This document shows, piece after piece, positions 1 through 6,758 of a stretch of 33,808 bases of DNA. Position numbers and translations under genes: made by a program. Position 1 is the first letter of the stretch; the number at the start of each line of letters is the position of its first letter. The DNA comes from Ornithomonoglobus_A sp034090805. GTDB taxonomy: Bacteria; Bacillota; Clostridia; UBA1381. Where the stretch lies: contig JAXDRV010000139.1 of NCBI GenBank assembly GCA_034090805.1, positions 1-33,808 of the forward strand. Direction: 5' to 3'. The notes under the pieces are model-generated. The model was not told the origin of the DNA. It ran no database searches and saw only the letters and a list, made by a program, of their open reading frames with translations.

Positions 1-285
1 AGACTGATAAAATTTACGCTGTTTTTCACCTTCAAGATATTTTTGCAGCTTTGCCTTTGCGCCTCCGAGGTAGTCGAGGGCGTATTTTTGCTGACCGCTG
101 TTTAATGCTCCCCAGTTGGCATCGCAGAACCACTGAAATTCATCGATAGCCTCATAATACAATCCTCTGTTGTAATAATTAATTCCCTTGCTCATGCCGG
201 CATCAAAGTCGCTTGTTGACATTGCAAATGCCGAAGAGGTTGATAAGCAGGCGCATATTAATGCGATACATAATGGTTTTTTCAT
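1..285 (-). CDS. Secreted TPR-like hypothetical protein, 3' part outside window
   Basis: The first 95 codons of a minus-strand gene are visible; the rest lies beyond the left edge. It starts with ATG at 285, preceded by an AAAGGA ribosome site about 10 bases upstream. The N-terminus (MKKPLCIALICACLSTSSAF) is a signal peptide with likely cleavage after AFA. After it comes a helical segment rich in Tyr, Gly and Ala (GINYYNRGLYYEAIDEFQWF), a pattern typical of a tetratricopeptide-like helix pair, so the mature protein is probably an exported repeat or scaffold protein. It lies 58 bases downstream of the membrane-anchored protein gene and may be the last or next member of the ispD-led operon. No family can be assigned from this fragment. 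Confidence 0.7.
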   Translation of the reverse strand, partial: MKKPLCIALICACLSTSSAFAMSTSDFDAGMSKGINYYNRGLYYEAIDEFQWFCDANWGALNSGQQKYALDYLGGAKAKLQKYLEGEKQRKFYQS

Positions 286-343
286 AGAATATACATCCTT
301 TCGTTTTATTTTATAGGAAATCAAAACCGACACAATTCCCTAT

Positions 344-1066
344 TTAATCATACAATTCAAATTCGGCACGTATGTCGGCGGGGTAGTCGGCGTAGAGGTC
401 TTTTACGTTTTCGCCGTAGCCGAATTCAAATTCCTTTGCAATGCCGTCGGTGTATGCCGCATATCGGTATATATACGTATCCTCAAGCTTTATGAGTGCG
501 TAGAAATACTCCGAGCCGGCACGGTTTTCTATTATCGCCGCACGGGGGTATTCGCTGACGAATGCACGCATATCCATTGACGGCGAGCTTGACGGATTTT
601 CATCCACAAAGATTTTTTGGTATGCGCTCCCGTCCGGCGAGCGAAGTGAAAGCAGAACTCCGGTCTCCTGCGTTGCCGAAACCGAAAAGCTTTCGGGATA
701 AGGACAGTCGAAGCCGTATATATCGTCCTCGTAGGTTTCAAATTCGGGCGAGGTATTGCCGTCTTGCGATGATGGCTTTCGTGTGCGCTCCGGCTGCGGA
801 GTGCCGCTTGCCCTCGGTGAGGGTGACGGTGCGGCAGTGCGTGACGGTGCGGCGGCTGCCGGTGCGGTCGTTCCCTGTACGGTTGTGGGAGCAGGTGTTG
901 ATTTGCCCATGTAGGGACTGGAATTTTCTATCCATTTATATGAAAATACAATGCAGGCGGCAAGCAGCCCCACAAGCAGCAGTGCAATCAAAACATTTCT
1001 CGCTCCGTGACGCTTTTGGTGTCTGCGTTTTTTGCTTGATGATTTTTTTCTGTTATCGGCAGCCAT
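344..1066 (-). CDS. Single-pass membrane-anchored hypothetical protein
   Basis: This 240-aa protein has a strongly basic cytoplasmic head (residues 1-23, Lys/Arg/His-rich), one transmembrane helix (about 24-44) and a low-complexity Pro/Thr/Ala/Ser linker (about 52-110). A compact extracytoplasmic domain of about 130 residues, rich in aromatic and acidic residues, follows. That layout indicates a type II anchor holding a small domain outside the membrane. I do not recognise the domain; it loosely resembles PsbP-like or lipoprotein-type mixed alpha/beta domains. The start is supported by GGAGG six bases before ATG. It begins 21 bases after the HAD-GtrA gene on the same strand, so co-transcription is likely. 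Function unknown. Confidence 0.8.
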   Translation of the reverse strand: MAADNRKKSSSKKRRHQKRHGARNVLIALLLVGLLAACIVFSYKWIENSSPYMGKSTPAPTTVQGTTAPAAAAPSRTAAPSPSPRASGTPQPERTRKPSSQDGNTSPEFETYEDDIYGFDCPYPESFSVSATQETGVLLSLRSPDGSAYQKIFVDENPSSSPSMDMRAFVSEYPRAAIIENRAGSEYFYALIKLEDTYIYRYAAYTDGIAKEFEFGYGENVKDLYADYPADIRAEFELYD

Positions 1067-1087
1067 ATTGATCCTCCGTTCAAATAA

Positions 1088-2053
1088 TTATTTTTTTCTG
1101 AATGCAAACAGCTTCATCAGCACAAACGTTACCGGCACACCGATTACAGCCGCAAGAATATATGCCGTCAGAGCCGGTGCGTGAAGCGTGTTGTAAACTA
1201 TAAAAACAACGATATTCTGTATTATAAAATTCGGTATATACGATATGAAAAATTTTATATACCGAATAATTCCCAGCCGCTCCTTAAAGGTAAGGGCGCT
1301 GTTGAGCAGATACGATATTACCGTTGACGTAACGTATCCCGCCGCAAATGCGAGGTTTGCGTTTGGTATTATATTGTTGTACAGCATTGAAAACAGCACT
1401 CCGTTCAGCGTGTTTATGCCGCCTATGAACAAAAACGTGATAAATTCACGTGACAGAAACATTCGGCGCAGCTTGACACGGCGGTCGTTTTCAACGTCCT
1501 CCCACTTGAGCAGCTCATCTCCCTTGACGATATACGCCTTTTTTGCGATATGCGCAAGAGGAGAATCCGAAAGAGAATCCGAATAAAACGTATCGCATTC
1601 CGCATTCGGCATCAGCTCATACAGTCGTCTGACCTTTTCCTCGCCCCAACAGTTTTCGCCGGTGTACCGCCCTGTTTTCGGATTGACCTGCGATGCTATC
1701 AGCGTTCCGAAGCCGAGACGCTTTGCAATCGGCTTTAACAAAAATTCGGGCGAGGCGGAGATTACAATATCGCCGCTGCGCTTGGTTTTGTAATAATACG
1801 GCTTGATGTTTCTGTGATTTAATTTCCAAAAATCCTCGGCGGCACTTTCCGCATCGTCAACATACCTTAAAAAACCGTACATCTTTTCCTTGAATTTCGT
1901 CTTGCTCCAAATTCCGATAACGTAAAGCAAAAACGCCCATGCCGTCATCGGCACGGTAAGGAGCATTTTCGGATACCGCTTAAGACAATAGAAATAGAAA
2001 TCCTTTGTCGAGTCGCTTTTATATATGGTTTTATCAAAATCATATATGTTCAT
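1088..2053 (-). CDS. HAD-family phosphatase fused to GtrA-like membrane domain
   Basis: This 321-aa protein joins two domains. Residues 1 to about 195 are a HAD-IB (phosphoserine-phosphatase-like) hydrolase: motif I is DFDKT at residues 5-9, the motif II region is SASPE, and motif IV is DSLSDSP. Two hydrophobic stretches in the cap region (about residues 30-50) may be membrane-associated. Residues about 200-321 form a four-helix GtrA-type domain with the typical FLFIGGINT start. GtrA proteins move or help move lipid-linked sugars across the membrane, so the fusion suggests dephosphorylation of a polyprenyl- or sugar-phosphate coupled to flipping; that link is inference. It starts two bases after the ispF stop, so it is translationally close to the isoprenoid genes whose product is the lipid carrier precursor. 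Confidence 0.85.
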   Translation of the reverse strand: MNIYDFDKTIYKSDSTKDFYFYCLKRYPKMLLTVPMTAWAFLLYVIGIWSKTKFKEKMYGFLRYVDDAESAAEDFWKLNHRNIKPYYYKTKRSGDIVISASPEFLLKPIAKRLGFGTLIASQVNPKTGRYTGENCWGEEKVRRLYELMPNAECDTFYSDSLSDSPLAHIAKKAYIVKGDELLKWEDVENDRRVKLRRMFLSREFITFLFIGGINTLNGVLFSMLYNNIIPNANLAFAAGYVTSTVISYLLNSALTFKERLGIIRYIKFFISYIPNFIIQNIVVFIVYNTLHAPALTAYILAAVIGVPVTFVLMKLFAFRKK

Positions 2054-2055
2054 GA

Positions 2056-2541
2056 TTATGCGTGTCCTTTCGTGTTGTCGAGAAGTACAACCGCCATGGC
2101 GCTTATTCCCTCGCCTCTGCCCTCAAAGCCAAGCTTTTCGGTGGTGGTTGCCTTGATGCTTACGCAGTCGATGTCAATGCCCAAGTCAGCCGCTACGTTG
2201 CTGCGCATTTGCTCGATATACGGCAGCATTTTGGGACGCTGCGCAATTATCGTTATATCCGTATTCACAACGCCAAGTCCTTTTTGTGCCGCAAGCTCAA
2301 CAACTCTGCGCAGAAGAACACGGCTGTCCGCACCGCTGTATTTCGGGTCGGTGTCGGGGAAGTGGCGTCCTATGTCGCCGAGGGCGGCTGCGCCGAGTAT
2401 GGCGTCCGAAAGCGCATGGAGCGCTGCGTCAGCGTCTGAATGTCCGAGAAGTCCTTTTTCGTGCGGTATGTCAACACCGCAGATTATACATTTTCTGCCC
2501 TCAACGAGCTTGTGTACGTCATAGCCTTGTCCTATTCTCAC
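2056..2541 (-). CDS. ispF: 2-C-methyl-D-erythritol 2,4-cyclodiphosphate synthase
   Basis: IspF makes the cyclic diphosphate intermediate of the MEP isoprenoid pathway. The 161-aa length is standard. Visible family signatures are GYDVHKL with the metal-binding Asp and His, HSDADAALHALSDAILGA, the substrate loop DIGRHFPDTD, the TDITIIAQRPKM strand and the C-terminal TTTEKLGFEGRGEGISA. The start codon overlaps the ispD stop by four bases (ATGA), so the two genes are translationally coupled. IspD and IspF catalyse non-adjacent steps with IspE between them; the two genes are commonly adjacent or fused, and no ispE is seen here. Confidence 0.97.
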   Translation of the reverse strand: MRIGQGYDVHKLVEGRKCIICGVDIPHEKGLLGHSDADAALHALSDAILGAAALGDIGRHFPDTDPKYSGADSRVLLRRVVELAAQKGLGVVNTDITIIAQRPKMLPYIEQMRSNVAADLGIDIDCVSIKATTTEKLGFEGRGEGISAMAVVLLDNTKGHA

Positions 2542-3215
2542 TTTGCTTCTCTCCTTTTAAGAATTTCTTCTCCGATAATTAAATCCGCCGGCTCTGTCAG
2601 CTTGATGTTTTCGCTGCTGCCGGGAGTGATTTTGATTTTGATTCCCGCACGCTCCGCAAGCATACAGTCGTCCGTTGCCAAGGCTGCGTCGGGTGTGTTG
2701 TGTGCGTCAAGTATCTGCGATCGGATAAATGCCTGCGGTGTGCGGATAAGATACGTATGCTCACGGTCGAGAGTTGCGGATATAAAGCCGCTGCCGTCCG
2801 TGCTTTTGAGCGTTTCGGCGCATTTTACGCCGAGAGCCGCCGCTCCGTATTTTACGCAGTCGTCAAGCACCGCCGCAATCTCCTCCGAGGTTATAAGGGC
2901 ACGTGCGCCATCGTGTATAAGCACAATATCGCCCTTTGCCGCCGTAAGACCGTTCCTGACGGATTCGGCACGTGTTTCGCCGCCGCATACGACTGCGGAA
3001 ATTTTGCCGAAGCTGTATTTTGTGGCAATTTCGTTAAAAAGCGGAATATCCCCCGCACCCGTCACAACGACTATCTCGTCTATGAGCGGCGAAGAATCGA
3101 ATACCGAAACCGTCCTTGCGATTATTTCCATGCCGCACAGCGGAAGAAATACCTTATTTATGCCCGCACCCATGCGGGTGCCTTTGCCGCCTGCCGCAAT
3201 GATTGCCGTTACCAT
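2538..3215 (-). CDS. ispD: 2-C-methyl-D-erythritol 4-phosphate cytidylyltransferase
   Basis: IspD transfers CMP from CTP to methylerythritol phosphate in the MEP pathway. The N-terminal nucleotide-binding loop AAGGKGTRMGAGINKVFLPL, the central DIVLIHDGARALI (with the HDGAR that replaces the usual HDAAR) and the later TPQAF segment identify the family. I place the start at 3215 (MVTAIIAAGG) because AGGAGA lies six bases before this ATG; an in-frame ATG at 3248 would add 11 unconserved residues. The resulting 225 aa matches the usual length. The gene lies downstream of carD with a terminator-like hairpin between them, and no separate promoter fits in the gap, so readthrough probably supplies transcription. 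Confidence 0.95.
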   Translation of the reverse strand: MVTAIIAAGGKGTRMGAGINKVFLPLCGMEIIARTVSVFDSSPLIDEIVVVTGAGDIPLFNEIATKYSFGKISAVVCGGETRAESVRNGLTAAKGDIVLIHDGARALITSEEIAAVLDDCVKYGAAALGVKCAETLKSTDGSGFISATLDREHTYLIRTPQAFIRSQILDAHNTPDAALATDDCMLAERAGIKIKITPGSSENIKLTEPADLIIGEEILKRREAK

Positions 3216-3248
3216 ATAATTCTCCTTTCGGTTTGAGGTGTTTTTCAA

Positions 3249-3281
3249 GAAAAATTTAGCACACCAAAAAAGTGTGCTAAA
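3249..3281 (-). terminator. Intrinsic terminator overlapping the carD stop codon
   Basis: On the minus strand a perfect 10-bp stem (TTTAGCACAC paired with GTGTGCTAAA, arms 3272-3281 and 3255-3264) is followed by a short T-run. The first arm includes the carD stop codon, so a ribosome reaching the stop would cover it. It probably separates carD from ispD-ispF only partly, because ispD has no visible promoter of its own. Confidence 0.75.
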
Positions 3282-3762
3282 TCAATGCCTCTATAGTATC
3301 GTTCATTATACTTTCTATGTCGCTCTGTGACGCAAAGCCGGACAGAACAAGCTCGCTCATGACTATCTGCTTTGCGCTGCCGAGGGTTTTGCGTTCATTG
3401 GTGGAAAGTCCTTTCGTTTTGTCACGGTACATCAAATCCTTTAAAACCTCAAGCACCTTGTAAATATCGCCTGACTTGATTTTAAGCAGATTATCCCTCT
3501 GACGTTTATTCCAATTAATGTCCTTGCTTATCGGCATCTGAATAAAACGCTCAACAACCTCGCGTGCCTCGTCCTTTCCGATAAGATTCCTTAAGCCTAT
3601 TGAATCGCTGTTTTCGATCGGGATATTCGTTGTCATGCTCCCGACCGCAAATTTCACGGCGTAATAGCTTTTTTTATTCCCTGCAATTTCTATTCGGCGT
3701 ATCCCCTCGATTATGCCGGCACCGTGCATGGGATGCACTACTTTATCGCCTACGCTGTACAT
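3277..3762 (-). CDS. CarD/CdnL-family RNA polymerase-binding regulator
   Basis: CarD-type proteins bind the RNA polymerase beta subunit through an N-terminal Tudor-like (RID) domain and stabilise open complexes at many promoters. The N-terminus MYSVGDKVVHPMHGAG and the following IEIAGNKKSYYAVKF are typical of the RID domain (about residues 1-60). The C-terminal part is all-helical with basic patches. I chose the start at 3762 because GGAG lies six bases upstream and homologues begin at this point; an in-frame ATG at 3774 would add four residues with a poor ribosome site. It is transcribed alone from a near-perfect promoter through a leader of about 140 bases that can fold strongly. Family assignment is firm; the regulon is unknown. 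Confidence 0.93.
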   Translation of the reverse strand: MYSVGDKVVHPMHGAGIIEGIRRIEIAGNKKSYYAVKFAVGSMTTNIPIENSDSIGLRNLIGKDEAREVVERFIQMPISKDINWNKRQRDNLLKIKSGDIYKVLEVLKDLMYRDKTKGLSTNERKTLGSAKQIVMSELVLSGFASQSDIESIMNDTIEALI

Positions 3763-3785
3763 ATCAATCTCCATTCCGTCGCCTT

Positions 3786-3869
3786 AAAGCGGCACAAATC
3801 ATGGTGTGGAAAAGACGCTCACCCAAAAGCCGCACTTCCATGCGGTGAGATGCGCCGCTTTTTTCACAC
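3786..3869 (-). promoter_or_regulatory. Structured leader RNA of carD
   Basis: The carD 5' leader holds several complementary arms (plus-strand coordinates): 3786-3793 with 3854-3861 (8 bp), 3804-3808 with 3865-3869 (5 bp), 3818-3822 with 3845-3849 (5 bp) and 3831-3834 with 3841-3844 (4 bp). The last two stack as one hairpin with a six-base loop. The first two cross each other, so they are either alternatives or a pseudoknot. The structured part ends about 23 bases before the carD start. Arms seen in sequence; regulatory role inferred. Confidence 0.5.
3799..3867 (-). CDS. Possible 22-aa leader peptide upstream of carD
   Basis: A GTG-initiated reading frame of 22 codons lies inside the structured carD leader. 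It is preceded by GAGAGG with an ideal spacing of seven bases and begins MKKAAHLTAWKCGF; it contains two Trp and one Cys and ends in TPop (stop TGA at 3799-3801). It covers the arms of the central hairpin, so its translation would decide which leader structure forms. The codon content does not point to a single-amino-acid attenuator. It could be a chance frame. Confidence 0.35.
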   Translation of the reverse strand: MKKAAHLTAWKCGFWVSVFSTP

Positions 3870-3910
3870 TATATCCTCTCTTTCTCCAATATCCGCATTA
3901 ATATAATATA

Positions 3911-3939
3911 ATTATAGCATAATATGACGAAAATGTCAA
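3911..3939 (-). promoter_or_regulatory. Sigma-A promoter of carD
   Basis: On the minus strand there is a perfect TTGACA (3934-3939), a 17-base spacer and a perfect TATAAT (3911-3916). Transcription would start near 3904 and give a leader of about 140 bases. Confidence 0.88.
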
Positions 3940-4029
3940 ATATAATATCATATCACATATTAACCAAAAATGCAATATGATTTTTATGGTAAAATTGCAA
4001 AACTAATATAGAAAAAATGTATCCACCTA

Positions 4030-4058
4030 TTGAAATTTATTTTCGTTTGCGGTATAAT
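4030..4058 (+). promoter_or_regulatory. Sigma-A promoter left in front of a gene remnant
   Basis: TTGAAA (4030-4035), a 17-base spacer and TATAAT (4053-4058). The only coding sequence downstream is the 63-codon transporter remnant, about 40 bases away. Confidence 0.75.
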
Positions 4059-4099
4059 TACAAACGGTCGATTACGAATAATTTGAAAATGTTTTCCGA

Positions 4100-4288
4100 A
4101 TGATGCTTAAAAAAGCACTTGGGTCATTGCCGAAAACGGCGGCGCAGCTGTATCCGATAAACCGGGGAGCATCGCTCATACTGTCCTCGGTTATGTCGGC
4201 AACGATGTTCGGCGAAAAGCTGACGGCAAAGGCGATAATCGGATTGGCTACGGCATTTTTGGGATTGATTGTGATTAATGTTCTGTAA
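4100..4288 (+). pseudogene. C-terminal remnant of an EamA/DMT-family transporter
   Basis: The 62-residue frame ends with two hydrophobic helices around the sequence YPINRGASLILSSVMSATMF and the ending AFLGLIVINVL. This is the usual last helix pair (TM9-TM10) of drug/metabolite transporters of the EamA type, which are normally near 290 aa. There is no ribosome site before the first ATG, and only about 40 bases separate the frame from a good promoter, so the 5' three quarters of the gene appear to be deleted while promoter and terminator remain. It might instead be an expressed short membrane peptide, which I think unlikely. Confidence 0.7.
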
Positions 4289-4289
4289 C

Positions 4290-4324
4290 AAAATAACGGA
4301 GGTGCGGCGCACCTCCGTTATTTT
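4290..4324. terminator. Bidirectional intrinsic terminator
   Basis: The arms AAAATAACGGAGGTGCG (4290-4306) and its exact complement (4308-4324) form a long perfect stem with A/T flanks, giving T-runs on both strands. It ends the transporter remnant (plus) and the clostripain-like gene (minus), which converge here. Confidence 0.9.
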
Positions 4325-4342
4325 ATCGGATAATATTCGGTT

Positions 4343-6187
4343 TTATTGAAGAGTAAGAACTGCCTCGCCGCCTTTTTTATCGAGGGCGGCGGTAGTCGGG
4401 CGTCGGATTTTTGAATAAATATCCTCAAGCTCGTACTCAAGTATATAGCTGCCGTCCGGGAGCTTTTTGTCCGAAATACGTATGCCGGTGACAGGACGGA
4501 AGCTTTTGCCCGTCATAAGCATTTCATCGTCGCTCATTATGTTATGAACGGGAGTTATAACGTCCGATCTACCTATGTTGAGCATAGAGCCGTTCTGCCA
4601 TATGCCGAGGGGCTTAAGACGGTTTGTTTCATATGCTCTGAAGGATATGAGCATTGCTGTTTCGTCATTAACGATAAGCGGAGTGGTGTACAGTCTGCCC
4701 ATGTCCCTTACTTCGCCCGCAAAGTCCGCCTGTATCGGCTGTCCGTTAAGGAAGGGTGCGGTCATTGAGGTATTGTAGGCATATTTCTGTCCCGCCCAGT
4801 CGCAGTCAAGCTCCTTGTCCGTTCCGAGGCTGTGGTATGAGTTTGTATCGGCATTGAAGCAGTAACGTGTAAGGCGAACGTCCTTTACGATGCTCATATC
4901 GCCGTCTATTGTCATGGAATATCTCGAAAGCTCGTCCATATATGCGGTACAGCCGAAATCTCTGCCGACATAATCGCACCAGGCCCAGCTTTCGTTATAG
5001 TCGCTGCTGACGTATGCGTCAACCACGTTTACGTTGGGGGCGATGCTTTTTATAAAATGCTTGTAATTGTCCGAAACCATTGATTTCATGTATGTATTGA
5101 GCTTTTCCTCGTCTATGGTCTGCGGATAGTAAACGCTCAGTCCGTTCGATTCGGGACGGAGAGAGCCTTTTGTGTTGTAAATAACCGCCTGACCGATAGC
5201 GTCCGCCACTCCCTGAGCCGGTTCGCCGACATTCGGAGCGATTGCTGCGGCAAGAGAGGCAATATCCACCATATCACCGCTGCCGACGCAGGTCTGCGCC
5301 GTGAGTACGTTCCTTGCAAGAGCGCCGTAGCTGTCGAGGCTGTCAACCGAGTCCGCCATAACGTCCGCCATTCCGTCAAATGCCTGAGCAAGCACAGAAA
5401 TCTGTGACAGATCCGTTACCGACATTGCCGCAAGCTCGCTAATGCCGTTGTCCTCGCATTTTGCCATGTAGTCATTGCATATAATCTGCCCAAGCTCGTT
5501 CGGCATGACGTATGGGTATTGTATCAGACAGTCCGCAAGCCGACCGTAATCCCAGCCGGCGCACTGTTCCTCGCTTGCGACCATGTATTTGGCATATGGC
5601 GAGAGTGACGAGGCGTTTTCAAAGCAAGCGCCGTAAGGAACGTCAAGTCCTATTATATCAAAGCTCTGCCCGGAAAGGCTCACCGCATAGGAAAGCTCCT
5701 CAACCGTAAGAACATCACCGTTAAAGGTTTTGTCGCCGAGCATTTCCGTACCGCTGCCGCCGCCGGAAAGAATCAGCATATAATGCTTTGCCGGGAAAGC
5801 GTCTATTCCCCATTTAAGAAAATCGGCAAGCGTTTCGTGGCTGCCCATGCTCGCAAGCTGAACCTGATCCTTTAAGAACAGCGATCCCTTCTGAGCAACA
5901 AACCTCTGCAAAAAATCGCCGTCTATGCCGTCGGTTTTCCAGTCGCTGCCGCCGCCTGTGCCTATGGCGAATGTGACGTTTGCAGGGTATTCACGCTCGC
6001 ACAGAGAATTTATAGTATCGTATGACTTTTCGCCTCCGCCGCACATATAAATTAAAACCGACCAGCTTTCCGAGCCGTCGGCCGCTTCGGGACGCTCGTC
6101 CTCGTCAAGCGTGACCCTTACGCTCCCGCAGGAGCAAAGCGCAAGCATGAGGAAAACGGCGGCAAAAGCTCCGAGTAGTTTTTTCAT
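4343..6187 (-). CDS. Clostripain-fold (peptidase C11-like) lipoprotein lacking catalytic residues
   Basis: The 614-aa product starts at 6187, where GGGAGGAA precedes ATG; an upstream in-frame ATG at 6256 would add 23 residues that are not signal-like. Residues 1-20 are a lipoprotein signal with lipobox Cys20 (LCSC). Family marks of C11 peptidases are clear: WSVLIYMCGGG near 42-52, the DVLTVEELSYAV segment (158-169), and YAKYMVASEE followed by GWDY. Active C11 enzymes carry a His in a W-[ND]-H-G-G motif and a nucleophile in a GFDAC motif. Here the matching stretches read ILSGGGSG (139-146) and GLDVP (180-184), so His is replaced by Gly and Cys by Pro. It is probably a surface binding or regulatory protein rather than a protease. 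No clear promoter lies directly upstream; partial readthrough from the ferredoxin gene is possible. Confidence 0.85.
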   Translation of the reverse strand: MKKLLGAFAAVFLMLALCSCGSVRVTLDEDERPEAADGSESWSVLIYMCGGGEKSYDTINSLCEREYPANVTFAIGTGGGSDWKTDGIDGDFLQRFVAQKGSLFLKDQVQLASMGSHETLADFLKWGIDAFPAKHYMLILSGGGSGTEMLGDKTFNGDVLTVEELSYAVSLSGQSFDIIGLDVPYGACFENASSLSPYAKYMVASEEQCAGWDYGRLADCLIQYPYVMPNELGQIICNDYMAKCEDNGISELAAMSVTDLSQISVLAQAFDGMADVMADSVDSLDSYGALARNVLTAQTCVGSGDMVDIASLAAAIAPNVGEPAQGVADAIGQAVIYNTKGSLRPESNGLSVYYPQTIDEEKLNTYMKSMVSDNYKHFIKSIAPNVNVVDAYVSSDYNESWAWCDYVGRDFGCTAYMDELSRYSMTIDGDMSIVKDVRLTRYCFNADTNSYHSLGTDKELDCDWAGQKYAYNTSMTAPFLNGQPIQADFAGEVRDMGRLYTTPLIVNDETAMLISFRAYETNRLKPLGIWQNGSMLNIGRSDVITPVHNIMSDDEMLMTGKSFRPVTGIRISDKKLPDGSYILEYELEDIYSKIRRPTTAALDKKGGEAVLTLQ

Positions 6188-6213
6188 ATATTCCTCCCAA
6201 ATAATTTTATACG

Positions 6214-6248
6214 TAAAAAGAGGCTGTCGCGCGCTGCAGCAGCCCCTC
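6214..6248 (-). terminator. Intrinsic terminator after the ferredoxin gene
   Basis: On the minus strand the arms 6240-6248 (GAGGGGCTG) and 6220-6226 (CAGCCTC) pair with one bulged G around a 13-base GC-rich loop and are followed by TTTTTA (6214-6219). It lies between the ferredoxin gene and the clostripain-like gene. Confidence 0.7.
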
Positions 6249-6333
6249 ATGAACATTCCCGACCCTTTGACGGGAAAATTAAGTAAACCCCTTCCGCCGT
6301 TATTTATGCGAGGGACGTCTTAATTGGGTTATA

Positions 6334-6504
6334 TCAGTCCTGTACAGGAGCTCCTACGGGACATACGCCTGCGCAGGCGCCGCACTCGATGCAAGTATCA
6401 GCATCGATAGCGTACTTTGTATCGCCCTCGCTGATAGCTGTTACGGGACATTCAGCAGCGCAAGCACCGCAGCTGATGCACTCATCTGTGATTTTATAAG
6501 CCAT
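6334..6504 (-). CDS. 2[4Fe-4S] ferredoxin
   Basis: The 56-aa product has the two classic cluster motifs: CISCGACAAECP near the N-terminus and CIECGACAGVCP near the C-terminus (CxxCxxCxxxCP twice). This is the clostridial low-potential electron carrier for anaerobic oxidoreductases such as pyruvate:ferredoxin oxidoreductase and hydrogenase. The start at 6504 (MAYKITDECI) follows AAGGAGG by eight bases; the reading frame is open further upstream but without a ribosome site or conserved residues. It has its own promoter and a terminator, so it is probably transcribed as a single gene at a high level. Confidence 0.97.
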   Translation of the reverse strand: MAYKITDECISCGACAAECPVTAISEGDTKYAIDADTCIECGACAGVCPVGAPVQD

Positions 6505-6550
6505 TGGTAAACACCTCCTTGAAATACTGAGGGAAAACCCTCTTACGTGT

Positions 6551-6579
6551 ATTGTACCACACTTTTTTAAATTCTTCAA
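6551..6579 (-). promoter_or_regulatory. Promoter of the ferredoxin gene
   Basis: Minus strand: TTGAAG (6574-6579), a 17-base spacer and TACAAT (6551-6556), about 45 bases before the ferredoxin start codon. Confidence 0.75.
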
Positions 6580-6648
6580 TACCTTTTTACAAAATTTATT
6601 GAAATAAGAATACTGAAAATATAGACCATATTGTTAAAAAATAACCTA

Positions 6649-6678
6649 TTGAGGCTTACGGGGGGACTGTGCTATAAT
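6649..6678 (+). promoter_or_regulatory. Promoter of the SLH surface-protein operon
   Basis: TTGAGG (6649-6654), an 18-base spacer that contains a run of six G, and a perfect TATAAT (6673-6678). Transcription would begin near 6685, just before the candidate pseudoknot. Confidence 0.75.
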
Positions 6679-6698
6679 TATGTTGAGAAAAATACAGT

Positions 6699-6742
6699 CG
6701 AATCGGAATGCGTCCGCAGCCGATTCGGGAAAATATGCGGAC
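6699..6742 (+). promoter_or_regulatory. Candidate H-type pseudoknot in the leader of the SLH operon
   Basis: Two perfect inverted pairs interlock. Stem 1 is CGAATCGG (6699-6706) with CCGATTCG (6720-6727), 8 bp; stem 2 is GTCCGCA (6712-6718) with TGCGGAC (6736-6742), 7 bp. The linkers are 5, 1 and 8 bases, the last one A-rich, which fits the geometry of a classic H-type pseudoknot. The 3' arm of stem 2 ends two bases before the AAAGG ribosome site (6745-6749) of the first surface gene. The arms are seen directly; folding and control of translation are inferred. Confidence 0.55.
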
Positions 6743-6758
6743 AGAAAGGCAATGAGAT

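Noticed and set aside
562..1071. 169-codon plus-strand frame opposite the membrane-anchored protein
   Set aside because: It is antisense to a gene with a good ribosome site, signal-anchor and linker design; the composition is typical of a shadow.
6255..6276. TTCCCG/CGGGAA hairpin between the ferredoxin and clostripain-like genes
   Set aside because: It has no T-run on either strand and a better terminator is adjacent at 6214-6248; it may be incidental.
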